This document shows positions 45,260-53,490 of a DNA stretch of 64,000 bases, one piece after another (within the stretch, counting starts at the first letter, position 1; each line of letters opens with the position of its first letter). The notes under the pieces were generated by a model. It did no database searches. It saw only the letters and a list, made by a program, of their open reading frames with translations, and had not been told where the DNA came from. This DNA comes from Mesorhizobium loti (GTDB lineage Bacteria > Pseudomonadota > Alphaproteobacteria > Rhizobiales > Rhizobiaceae): contig NZ_QGGH01000001.1 of assembly GCF_003148495.1 (NCBI RefSeq), positions 62,986-126,985 of the forward strand, in the 5' to 3' direction. The translations under genes and the position numbers were made by a program.

Positions 45260-46359
45260 CCCAGATCGAGCTTCGCGGCGTCCAGAAATTCTTCGGCGCC
45301 GTCCAGGTCATCAAGGACCTCAACCTGAAGATCAGCGACAACGAGTTCATCGTTCTGCTCGGCCAGTCGGGCTGCGGCAAGACGACGACGCTGCGCGCCA
45401 TCGCCGGACTGGAGACGATCGACGAAGGCGACATCCTCATCGACGGCAAACCGATCCAGCATCTGAAGGCCGCCGACCGCGACATCGCAATGGTCTTCCA
45501 GTCATTCTCGCTCTATCCGCATATGAGCGTCTACGAGAACATCGCCTTCCCTTTGCGTGCCACGCGCAAGAGCAAGGCCGAGATCGAGCAGGAAGTGCGT
45601 TCGGTCGCCAAGACGCTGCAGATCAGCGAATTGCTCGACAAGAAGCCGTCGGCGCTTTCGGGCGGCGACATGCAGCGTGTGGCCATTGGCCGGGCGCTGG
45701 TGCGGCGGCCGAAGGCGATGCTGATGGATGAACCGATCGGCGCGCTCGACGCCAAGCTGCGCGAGGAGATGCGGGCGGAGATCAAGCGGCTTCATATCAA
45801 GCAGGGCTCGACGACCATCTATGTCACGCACGACCAGATCGAGGCGATGAGCCTCGCCGACCGCATCGTCATCATGCATGAAGGCGTGCTGCAGCAGGTC
45901 GGCTCGCCGGACGAGGTCTATTCGCGTCCGGCAAACCTGTTCGTGGCGCAATTCGTCGGCAGTCCGGTGATGAACGTCGCCGATGCGGCGGTGGCAGAGA
46001 CAGCGTCCTCGGTCTCGGTGATGGTCGGCGGGGCTGCCGCCGGCTTCGAGTTCCCGCGGGCGCTGCTGTCGAAGCTCAATGGCCATGCCGGCGGCCAGCT
46101 GGCGCTCGGCATCCGGCCGGAAGGCGTGCTCATCCGCCGCGATGCGGCCGACGGGTTCCTGCCGGTCGAGACGCAGATCGTCGAGCCGCTTGGCTCCTTC
46201 GACATCGTCGACCTCAAGGTCGGCTCCAAGATGCTGCGCGCGCGCACCAAGAGCGGCTTCGTCAGCGGTCCCGGCGAGAAGGTGTTTGCCAGGATCGATC
46301 CGGCCCAGGCGCATTTCTTCGACACGGCAAGCGGCAAGTCGCTGGGGGTGAGACTCTGA
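45256..46359 (+). CDS. Sugar/polyol ABC transporter ATPase 1 (MalK/UgpC-like)
   Basis: A 367-residue ATPase with Walker A GQSGCGKTTT near 36-45, signature LSGGDMQRVAIGRAL near 134-148, Walker B MLMDEPIGALD and switch YVTHDQIEAMSL, followed by a C-terminal MalK-type regulatory (TOBE) region. The signature has D-M in place of the common Q-Q. The start is TTG in a TTGA overlap; no ATG is available. It likely heterodimerises with the next gene product. Confidence 0.9.
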   Translation: MTQIELRGVQKFFGAVQVIKDLNLKISDNEFIVLLGQSGCGKTTTLRAIAGLETIDEGDILIDGKPIQHLKAADRDIAMVFQSFSLYPHMSVYENIAFPLRATRKSKAEIEQEVRSVAKTLQISELLDKKPSALSGGDMQRVAIGRALVRRPKAMLMDEPIGALDAKLREEMRAEIKRLHIKQGSTTIYVTHDQIEAMSLADRIVIMHEGVLQQVGSPDEVYSRPANLFVAQFVGSPVMNVADAAVAETASSVSVMVGGAAAGFEFPRALLSKLNGHAGGQLALGIRPEGVLIRRDAADGFLPVETQIVEPLGSFDIVDLKVGSKMLRARTKSGFVSGPGEKVFARIDPAQAHFFDTASGKSLGVRL

Positions 46360-47444
46360 TGGCCCATATCCAGCTGAAAAACATCTCGAAGACCTTTGGC
46401 AACCACACCGCCTTGACCGGGCTCGATCTCGACATAGCCGATGGCGAGTTCTTCGTGCTGCTGGGCGAGACGGGCGCCGGCAAAACGACGACATTGCGGT
46501 TGATCGCCGGGCTGGAAAAGCCCAGCGAAGGCCAGGTCTTCATCGATGGCGTCGACGTTGCCGACTGGGGTGCGGCCGAGCGTGACGTGGCGCTGGTGCT
46601 GCAGCAATATTCGCTCTATCCGCGCTACACGGTGCGCGAAAATCTCGAGTTCCCGCTGAAGCCGAAGATCCGCCGGCTGCCCGACGCCGAGATCAAGGAT
46701 CGCGTCGACCGCGCCGCCCGCACGCTGAGGATCGAGCATCTGCTCGATCGCAAGACCGACAAGCTGTCCGGCGGCGAGATGCAGCGCGTCTCCATCGGCC
46801 GCGCCATCGTGCGCAAGCCGCGCGTGTTCCTGATGGATGAGCCGCTGTCGGCGCTCGACGCCAAGCTGCGCGAGGCGCTCCGCACGGAACTGAAGAACCT
46901 GCAGATGCAGCTCGGCGCCACCTTCCTGTTCGTCACCCATGATCAGATCGAAGCGATGTCGATGGGCGACAAGGTTGGCGTGCTCAACCATGGCCGTATC
47001 GTCCAGACCGGCACGCCGCACGAGATCTACAACAATCCGCGCGACACCTATGTGGCAAGCTTCGTCGGCTCGCCGCCGATGAACCTCATCGACGGCAAGC
47101 TAGTCAACGGCCGCGCGGTGATGGCGCCGTTGAATTTCGAACTGCCTTTTTCGGGGGCTGCGAAGGCGAGTGCGGCGACCGATGGTCGCCCGCTCGTCTT
47201 CGGCATTCGTCCCGAGGACGTCTATCTCGAGAGCGGCGCGCCGGTGGAGGCGCGCGTCCACGATGTCGAGAACCATGGCGTCGAAAAGATCCTGACGCTG
47301 CGCGTCGGCGACGCGACGCTGCGTGCCACCGTGCCGGCCAGGACCGATGTCGCCATCGAGCAAGCGGTGCGCTTCGCCTGGAACCCGGACAAGGTGGTGC
47401 TATTCGACAAGGGCAGCGGCGTCAGCTTGCGGCACGCGTCATAG
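46359..47444 (+). CDS. Sugar/polyol ABC transporter ATPase 2 (MalK/UgpC-like)
   Basis: A 361-residue ATPase with Walker A GETGAGKTTT near 36-45, signature LSGGEMQRVSIGRAI, Walker B FLMDEPLSALD, switch FVTHDQIEAMSM and a TOBE region with GIRPEDVYLE. It starts at TGATG one base after the first ATPase. Most sugar importers use one homodimeric ATPase; two different ones resemble GlpS/GlpT of the rhizobial glycerol system. Confidence 0.9.
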   Translation: MAHIQLKNISKTFGNHTALTGLDLDIADGEFFVLLGETGAGKTTTLRLIAGLEKPSEGQVFIDGVDVADWGAAERDVALVLQQYSLYPRYTVRENLEFPLKPKIRRLPDAEIKDRVDRAARTLRIEHLLDRKTDKLSGGEMQRVSIGRAIVRKPRVFLMDEPLSALDAKLREALRTELKNLQMQLGATFLFVTHDQIEAMSMGDKVGVLNHGRIVQTGTPHEIYNNPRDTYVASFVGSPPMNLIDGKLVNGRAVMAPLNFELPFSGAAKASAATDGRPLVFGIRPEDVYLESGAPVEARVHDVENHGVEKILTLRVGDATLRATVPARTDVAIEQAVRFAWNPDKVVLFDKGSGVSLRHAS

Positions 47445-47450
47445 GCCCGC

Positions 47451-47882
47451 CTATTTCGGCAGGTAGGTTTCGTAGGGCGTGTCGTTGATCAGCAGGATCA
47501 CGCATTCGGTGTCGGAGAGGCAGGCATCGTCATGCATCTCATTGGCCTTCTGGGTCCAGTAGGATCCCGGAGGCAGTTCGACCTTGGTCGCCTCGCCGCC
47601 ATCCATCTGCCAGTGCGCCCACAGGCCCTGGATGACCACTGCGCGGTAGTCGGCGGTGTGCGCGTGAACCGGCGCGCGCCAGTTGCCCGGGACTTTCAGC
47701 AACGTTCCCGCCGGGCCCTTGGCCCTTTCGCCCCATAGCGGCCCGAGGCGCTGCGGCTGGTCCGGTGCCTCGGCGACATAGGGGATCTTGTCGGTCGGCA
47801 GGTAGCTGTCCTCCAGGGCAAAGGCGCGCCCGGAGGCCACGAGCATGGCGGCGAACGCCAGGACCTTCAGATGATTTGGCAT
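47451..47882 (-). CDS. Exported cupin-like protein (DUF4437-like)
   Basis: A 143-residue protein with a Sec signal peptide (about residues 1-22, cleavage near GRAFA). The mature domain has cupin-like strands with HAHTADYRAVVIQGLWAHW near 78-97 and PGSYWTQKANEMHDDAC near 110, and a closing CVILLINDTPYETYLP. This resembles the DUF4437 cupins. The start is ATG 47882. It is convergent with the ABC operon and faces away from the AraC genes; role unknown. Confidence 0.78.
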   Translation of the reverse strand: MPNHLKVLAFAAMLVASGRAFALEDSYLPTDKIPYVAEAPDQPQRLGPLWGERAKGPAGTLLKVPGNWRAPVHAHTADYRAVVIQGLWAHWQMDGGEATKVELPPGSYWTQKANEMHDDACLSDTECVILLINDTPYETYLPK

Positions 47883-48035
47883 AGGTTCTCCTCTCGGGCC
47901 GACTTGCCGCCGACCTCTCACTTGCTTGGCAATGGCAAGCTATTGCATGCAACCGGCCCGGCAATGACATTGCGTCCGGAAGGCTTGGCAATTCATCCAA
48001 ATCCGGCAATCCACGGCAGCCGGGCCGGGATGGTC

Positions 48036-49007
48036 TCAGCGGTCTTCGGAGGTGCCGTCGACGGTGCGCAGATGGCTGGGCGCGATGCCGACGATCCGCT
48101 TGAATGCCCGACTGAACGACGCTTCGGAATCGTAGCCCAGCCTTGCGGCGACCGTCGAAACCCGCATCCGATCGTCGATCAGCCACTGTCGCGCCTGATG
48201 CATGCGCACAAGGGCAACATATCTTGCCGGCGTCTCGCCAACGATGGCCGTGAACCGTTCGGCGAAGGCCGAACGCGAGGCGCCCATCTCGTGGGCGAGC
48301 GCTTCGACGGTCCAGGTCTTCTCGGGCTGCAGATGAATGGCCGCCAGCACGCGACCGATGTCCCGATCCCTGATCGCCGCGATCCAGCCGCTGGTGTCGT
48401 CGCCGCTGTTCTCTACCCATGAACGGATGATGCTTGCGGCCAGCACATCAGCCAGTCGCGCCAACATGCCGCCGGAGCCGGCCCGATTCATGGTCACTTC
48501 GCCAGCCATGGCTTCCAGCAGGTGTGGGATGCCGGGCTCACCCGCCATCAATTCCCCGGCGCGCATCATATCCGGCATCATGCCCAGCAAGGGGTGCGAT
48601 CCGTCCAGGTTGAAGTGCATGCTGCCGCAAAACAGCAAGGTCATCGGGCCGCGGCCTCCGTTCGAGACATTGAAAACGTTGTCCTGCAAAGGCTCGACAC
48701 TGTAGCGTTCGATCGGCACGGCAGGGATGCCTGGCGCGCTGGCAAGGACATGCTCGGGGCCGCGCGGCAAGAGCAATGCATCGCCGGCCTTCAGTTCAAT
48801 CCATTCCCCGGAGCGCGAAAACAGCCAGCATCCGCGGCGACCGATGAAGTGAAACCGCGCCGCCTTCTGAGCTGGAAACAACACCGCCCACGGCTCACCA
48901 AGTTCGCAGCGGCCGTAGTCGACGCCATCAAGCCGCAATCCGCGCAACATGTCAGTCAGCGGACCGCCTGGGGCCGGCAAGATAGTCTTGGAAGAGGTGA
49001 AAACCAT
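48036..49007 (-). CDS. AraC-family transcriptional regulator with N-terminal cupin domain (copy 1)
   Basis: A 323-residue regulator. An AraC cupin-type sensing domain covers about 10-180 (FPAQKAARFHFIGRRGCWLF, GDALLLPRGPEHVLAS). Two helix-turn-helix motifs follow at about 220-315 (TVEALAHEMGASRSAFAERFTAIVGETPARYV and VSTVAARLGYDSEASFSRAFKRIVGIAPSHLR). It is a clear paralogue of the adjacent gene at 49054-50037; the two share most residues over their whole length. Confidence 0.92.
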   Translation of the reverse strand: MVFTSSKTILPAPGGPLTDMLRGLRLDGVDYGRCELGEPWAVLFPAQKAARFHFIGRRGCWLFSRSGEWIELKAGDALLLPRGPEHVLASAPGIPAVPIERYSVEPLQDNVFNVSNGGRGPMTLLFCGSMHFNLDGSHPLLGMMPDMMRAGELMAGEPGIPHLLEAMAGEVTMNRAGSGGMLARLADVLAASIIRSWVENSGDDTSGWIAAIRDRDIGRVLAAIHLQPEKTWTVEALAHEMGASRSAFAERFTAIVGETPARYVALVRMHQARQWLIDDRMRVSTVAARLGYDSEASFSRAFKRIVGIAPSHLRTVDGTSEDR

Positions 49008-49053
49008 GCCGATTTCTAGCTTGGAATCACCAGCCCGTCACGGCCTCCATGCG

Positions 49054-50037
49054 TTAGTTGGCTTGACGGATATCAGCCTGTTCCTCGGCGCGTAGGTGGC
49101 TAGGCGCCGAGCCGATGACGCGCTTGAAGGCGCGACTGAAGGCGGCGTCCGATTCATAGCCGAGACGCGCGGCAACAACGGAGATCTTCATCCGGTCGCG
49201 GATCAGCCATTGTCGCGCCTGATGCATTCTGACCTGGGTGACATATTTTGCCGGCGTTTCGCCAACGATGGTGGCGAAGCGCTCGGCAAATCCCGATCGT
49301 GAGGCGCCCATCATTCGGGCCAGCGACTCGACGGTCCAGTCGTGGTTCGGTTCGAGATGGATGGCGGCCAGCACGCGGCCGATTTCGCGGTCCCTGACCG
49401 CGGCGATCCAGCCGGACGAGTCACCACAGCCGCGTTCGACCCATGAGCGGATGACGGTGGCGGCAAGCACGTCAGCCAGCCGCGCCAGGATGCCGCCGGA
49501 GCCGACGCGTTCCATCGTCACCTCACGCGCCATCGATTCCAAAAGATGCGGAATGCCGGGTTCGTAGGCTTCCAACTCATGTGTGCGCATCACATCCGGC
49601 ATCATGCCGAGCAAGGGGTGCAAGCCGTCAAGATTGAAGTACATGCTGCCACAAAACAACAGGGTTCCCGGCCGGCAACACTCCGACATGCCTTCGTTCG
49701 ACATGCAGTAGACGTCCTTGCAGACCTCCTCGACTTCGTAGCCATGGATCGGCCAGGCCTGGGCGCCGGGTTCGCTGGCAAGCACATGGGCCGCACCGCG
49801 CGGCAGCAGGATCGCATCGCCTGCATTGAGCTCCACCCATTCGCCGGACGGCTGCTTCAGCCAGCAGCCTTTGCGGCCGATGAAATGAAACCGCGCCGCG
49901 GGCTGGGCCGGGAACTGGATGCCCCAAGGCTCCTTCAGTTCGAAGCGGCCGTATTCGACGCCATCGAGACGCAGCCCCCTCAAGATGTCGGTCAGCGGGT
50001 CGCCAGTGATTGGAATTTTGGACGAATGGTCAAACAT
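49054..50037 (-). CDS. AraC-family transcriptional regulator with N-terminal cupin domain (copy 2)
   Basis: A 327-residue paralogue of the previous gene with the same cupin domain (LTDILRGLRLDGVEYGRFEL, GDAILLPRGAAHVLAS) and double helix-turn-helix (ARMMGASRSGFAERFATIVGETPAKYV). A distinct YCMSNEGMSECC segment near 118-130 has no equivalent in copy 1. The start is ATG 50037. It is divergent from the MFS transporter, which it probably regulates. Confidence 0.92.
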   Translation of the reverse strand: MFDHSSKIPITGDPLTDILRGLRLDGVEYGRFELKEPWGIQFPAQPAARFHFIGRKGCWLKQPSGEWVELNAGDAILLPRGAAHVLASEPGAQAWPIHGYEVEEVCKDVYCMSNEGMSECCRPGTLLFCGSMYFNLDGLHPLLGMMPDVMRTHELEAYEPGIPHLLESMAREVTMERVGSGGILARLADVLAATVIRSWVERGCGDSSGWIAAVRDREIGRVLAAIHLEPNHDWTVESLARMMGASRSGFAERFATIVGETPAKYVTQVRMHQARQWLIRDRMKISVVAARLGYESDAAFSRAFKRVIGSAPSHLRAEEQADIRQAN

Positions 50038-50129
50038 GATGGGGTTTCTAGCATGGAAACTCCAGGCGGTCACTCCCTATATGTTGCATTGCAGCCAAAT
50101 GCTGCGCTGCAACACATCGGAGACTGACC

Positions 50130-51344
50130 ATGGCCGAACCCGCGACAGGCGTCATCGACGCCATACTTTTGAACCCCGCAGATTCCGACGAACGAACCGA
50201 GCCGGCCTGGGGTGCCGTGGTCTCGCTGGCACTTGGGGTGTTTGGTCTGGTGACGGCGGAATTCCTGCCCGCCAGCCTGCTGACGCCGATGGCGCGCGAT
50301 CTTGGCGTCAGCGAAGGCGTTGCCGGGCAAGCGGTGACGGCCACCGCGATCGTCGCGGCGGTCGCCGCGCCGACCATGGCGATCATCACAAGGCGCATGG
50401 ACCGCAGGCTGGTGATGTGGATGCTGACAGGGTTCCTGATCCTGTCCAACCTTCTGGCCACCTTCGCCTCGACGCTTACCGTGCTTCTGCTGGCCCGCGT
50501 CGTGCTCGGCGTTGCACTCGGCGGCTTCTGGGCGATGTCGGCGGCGATGGCGTTGCGGCTGGTGCCGATGCGGCTGATGCCGCGCGCCATGTCGATCATC
50601 CTGACGGGCGTTTCACTGGCGACCGTCACGGCCGCTCCAGTGGGCGCCTATGTCGGCGATATCTGGGGCTGGCGCATCGCGTTCATGATCGCGACAGTTG
50701 TCGCTGCGCTGGCGCTGCTGGTGCAGGTAGCCGCCATTCCGAAATTGCCGCCGGTGGGTGTGGCTAGCTTCCGCACCTTGCTCGACGTGCTGGAGCGTCC
50801 GTCGATCAGGGTCGCCCTGCTGGTCGTGCTGCTGGTCGCTTCCGGGCACTTTGCTGGCTTCACCTATGTCCGCCCCTTCCTCGAGAAGGTGCCCGTGCTC
50901 GACATCGAGACGATCTCGCTGGTGCTGCTGGCCTATGGCATAGGCGGCTTCTTCGGCAATGTCGCCGGCGGCATCCTGGCCGAACGCAGCCTCAAGGCAG
51001 CCGTTGCGCTGGCACCCCTGCTGATTGCGCTGGCCGCCGCCTCGATGCTGGTTTTCGGCGCTTCACCCACGGTCGCCGCTGCCGCTGTTGCGGTCTGGGG
51101 TTTTGCCTTCGGCGCGGTGCCGGTCGGGCTGCAGAGCTGGCTGGTGCGGGCCGCGCCCGATCAGGCCGAAAGCGCCGGCGGACTGATGGTGGCGACGTTC
51201 CAGGTGGCGATTGCGCTCGGCGCCGTCTTCGGCGGCCTGCTGGTCGACCATGCCGGCGTCGCCAGCGCCTTCGCCTATTGCGGCGCGGCGACGCTGCTGG
51301 CGGCCATCGTGGTGTTCCTGCGCGGCCCGAAGCGCGCCGAGTAG
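50130..51344 (+). CDS. MFS transporter (drug/arabinose efflux-like)
   Basis: A 404-residue integral membrane protein with about 12 hydrophobic segments. It has an N-terminal LTPMARDLGVSEGVAGQAVTATAIVAAVAAP and the loop-2 ITRRMDRRLVMWMLTGFLILSN pattern, as in the DHA1 efflux group (AraJ/YdhP-like). It is divergent from the AraC-type regulator copy 2. The substrate is unknown; export of a drug or sugar-like compound is likely. Confidence 0.9.
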   Translation: MAEPATGVIDAILLNPADSDERTEPAWGAVVSLALGVFGLVTAEFLPASLLTPMARDLGVSEGVAGQAVTATAIVAAVAAPTMAIITRRMDRRLVMWMLTGFLILSNLLATFASTLTVLLLARVVLGVALGGFWAMSAAMALRLVPMRLMPRAMSIILTGVSLATVTAAPVGAYVGDIWGWRIAFMIATVVAALALLVQVAAIPKLPPVGVASFRTLLDVLERPSIRVALLVVLLVASGHFAGFTYVRPFLEKVPVLDIETISLVLLAYGIGGFFGNVAGGILAERSLKAAVALAPLLIALAAASMLVFGASPTVAAAAVAVWGFAFGAVPVGLQSWLVRAAPDQAESAGGLMVATFQVAIALGAVFGGLLVDHAGVASAFAYCGAATLLAAIVVFLRGPKRAE

Positions 51345-51394
51345 CCTGGGCGCAAATCAGGCTTCCCTGACACTGCGCGTCGGCCCGGGAACCA

Positions 51395-51973
51395 TCACGG
51401 TTCTCGGGCCGACGCCGTTGTGATGGCAGCGACGAAGCGGTTCAGGCTGTCCTCGACATAGGCGGCCAGTTCGATCGCCGGGTCAAAGCTCCACCACAGC
51501 AACGAGCCTTGCCAATGCGAGGCCATCAGCAGGCCGATGTCGCGTGGCGGGTTGGGCGTTTCAGCAAAACAGGCTGCAAGTGCGTCGCACAGGAACGCCT
51601 TCCAGGCGGCACCGCGCGCCCTGAGCACCGGATCGCGCAGATCCTCGCGCAGCACAAGCAGGCCTTCGGCATAGGATTCGATGCCGCCATAGCCTTGCGA
51701 CAGCGCCACCAACAGCGCGACCGCGCCGGTGGGGGTTCTGGGAACAGTGGCTGCCAGCGTCCTGGTGTTCTCGTCGAGACCGTCCCAGGCGTGCAGCAAG
51801 GTGCGCTGTTTCAGCTGCGCCTTGTTCTTGAAGCGCTGCACCAGCGTTGCACCGGAGAGACCACAAGCCTTTGCCAGGCGCTCGAAGGTGAGTGCTTCCG
51901 GACCATGCTCGTGGATCAACCGGTGCGCGGTCTCCAGCACCTGCTCGTCGGACTGGGTTTTTGGGCGAGTCAT
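51395..51973 (-). CDS. TetR-family transcriptional regulator
   Basis: A 192-residue regulator with a helix-turn-helix at about residues 25-50 (TFERLAKACGLSGATLVQRFKNKAQL) and a helical ligand domain. The start is ATG 51973 (MTRPKTQ); a start ten codons upstream would overlap the operator. It is divergent from the SDR gene at 52072, its likely target, and convergent with the MFS gene. Confidence 0.92.
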   Translation of the reverse strand: MTRPKTQSDEQVLETAHRLIHEHGPEALTFERLAKACGLSGATLVQRFKNKAQLKQRTLLHAWDGLDENTRTLAATVPRTPTGAVALLVALSQGYGGIESYAEGLLVLREDLRDPVLRARGAAWKAFLCDALAACFAETPNPPRDIGLLMASHWQGSLLWWSFDPAIELAAYVEDSLNRFVAAITTASAREP

Positions 51974-51994
51974 CTTGACATCCTGATATAACCG

Positions 51995-52004
51995 AATGAT
52001 CATT
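51995..52004. promoter_or_regulatory. Candidate TetR operator (AATGATCATT)
   Basis: A perfect 10-base palindrome in the AT-rich 98-base gap between the divergent TetR and SDR genes. The AT-rich stretch (TTTATATATGATG) next to it may hold the SDR promoter's -10 element. Function inferred from position. Confidence 0.55.
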
Positions 52005-52071
52005 TATATATGATGTAAGCAGCACAGACCAGCCCGTGTCTGATCGATGAGTGCGTTTTTGGGAGAGTTCA

Positions 52072-52980
52072 ATGACGTTGCAAGGAAAAGTTGCCCTGGT
52101 CGCCGGTGGGACGCGCGGCGCCGGACGAGGCATAGCGGTCGAACTCGGCGCTGCCGGTGCCACAGTCTATGTCACCGGGCGCAGCACGCGCGCCCAACAA
52201 TCCGAATATGCCCGGCCCGAAACCATCGAGGAAACTGCGGAACTGGTCTCGGCGAACGGAGGCAAGGGCATCGCCGTGCAGGTCGACCATCTGGTGGCCG
52301 ATGATGTGCGCAGACTGGTTGAGCGCATCCGCAGTGAACAGGGCCGGCTCGACATACTGGTCAACGACATTTGGGGTGGCGAAAAGCTGTTCGAGTGGAA
52401 CAAGCCGGTCTGGGACCACAATCTGGACAATGGTCTGCGCATGCTGCGGCTTGGCATCGACACGCATCTGATCACAGCACACCATGCGTTGCCGCTGCTG
52501 ATCGAACGTCCGGGCGGGCTGCTCGTCGAAGTCACCGACGGCACGGCCGAATACAATGCCGACCACTACCGGCTGTCGCCCTTCTACGACCTTGCCAAGG
52601 TCGCGGTGACGCGCATGGCATGGGCGCACGCCAAGGATCTCGCAAAATACGACGCAACGTCTGTGTCGCTGACGCCCGGCTGGCTGCGTTCGGAGATGAT
52701 GCTGGAAGCCTTTGGCGTGAGCGAGGACAATTGGCGCGACGCCACCGCTGAGGTGCCGCATTTCGTCATTTCCGAGACGCCACGCTTCGTCGGCCGCGCC
52801 GTTGCGGCTTTGGCGGCGGATGCGGATCGCTCGCGCTGGAACGGGCAGTCGCTGTCCAGCGGCGGGCTCGCGCAGGTCTACGGCTTTACCGACCTCGACG
52901 GCTCACGGCCCGACGCCTGGCGGTACGTTCCTGAGGTCCAGGATGCCGGCAAGCCCGCCGATGCGACGGGCTATCGATAG
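52072..52980 (+). CDS. Short-chain dehydrogenase/reductase (long variant)
   Basis: A 302-residue SDR with cofactor loop GGTRGAGRGIA near 12-22 and VTGRSTR. The catalytic Tyr-Lys appears in SPFYDLAKVAV, with an insertion before it. The NNAG motif is replaced by VNDIWGG, as in a subgroup of SDRs of about 300 residues. ATG 52072 follows GGGAGAG. Divergent from the TetR gene, which probably represses it. Substrate unknown. Confidence 0.88.
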   Translation: MTLQGKVALVAGGTRGAGRGIAVELGAAGATVYVTGRSTRAQQSEYARPETIEETAELVSANGGKGIAVQVDHLVADDVRRLVERIRSEQGRLDILVNDIWGGEKLFEWNKPVWDHNLDNGLRMLRLGIDTHLITAHHALPLLIERPGGLLVEVTDGTAEYNADHYRLSPFYDLAKVAVTRMAWAHAKDLAKYDATSVSLTPGWLRSEMMLEAFGVSEDNWRDATAEVPHFVISETPRFVGRAVAALAADADRSRWNGQSLSSGGLAQVYGFTDLDGSRPDAWRYVPEVQDAGKPADATGYR

Positions 52981-52996
52981 GTAATTTGATTCCTGC

Positions 52997-53036
52997 GCAA
53001 TTCCGGACTGAAAACCGCTGCGCACTCTGGAATTGC
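52997..53036. repeat. Dispersed palindromic repeat, copy 3 (short, diverged)
   Basis: GCAATTCC (52997-53004) and GGAATTGC (53029-53036) enclose a diverged GGACTGAAAACCGCTGCGCACT centre; the AAAACAAAGAGTTAGAGC tail of copies 1 and 2 is absent. It lies between the convergent SDR and GFA-family genes and could act as a bidirectional terminator. Confidence 0.8.
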
Positions 53037-53037
53037 T

Positions 53038-53385
53038 TCACGCCGAACGCCCGTCGAAATCGAAGACCGACAGGGTCGAGGGGTCGAGATCGGCCACGCA
53101 GTTGATGTTGATGTAGGCACTGCGTTCACGGCCTTCACGGACATCCTCCGCAAAGGGATGGATGCCGCAGGCCCGGCAGAACCGGTGTGCGATGGCATGG
53201 TTGCCGAATGTGTAGGTGCCGAGATCGTCGCCCCAGGCCAGGACCTGCAAGGTCCCGTGCGGGATGGCACACAGCAGGGCGCCCTTGCGCGAGCATATCG
53301 AGCAATTGCACCGCACGGCGCCGGTCAGTTCGGCCTTGAATTCGAAGGCGACTTTGCCGCAGTGGCAGCTGCCTTTGTAGAGCAT
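53038..53385 (-). CDS. GFA-family (glutathione-dependent formaldehyde-activating-like) protein
   Basis: A 115-residue zinc-binding protein. Cysteines are placed as in the GFA/CENP-V family: GSCHCGKV near residue 6, CNCSICSRKGAL near 27-38, and CRACGIHPF near 82. Length is typical. Most members do not act on formaldehyde despite the name. ATG 53385 follows AGGAAA. It is a single gene, divergent from the amidase. Confidence 0.92.
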   Translation of the reverse strand: MLYKGSCHCGKVAFEFKAELTGAVRCNCSICSRKGALLCAIPHGTLQVLAWGDDLGTYTFGNHAIAHRFCRACGIHPFAEDVREGRERSAYININCVADLDPSTLSVFDFDGRSA

Positions 53386-53490
53386 AGGATTTCCTCGCAT
53401 TCGACAGGGTGCAAAACTGCTTGCGCCGGGTTAAGTCTCGGCAAGCCATGCCTCAAGGACGTTCAAGGCGTCTGGAGTCCGACACCGAAA

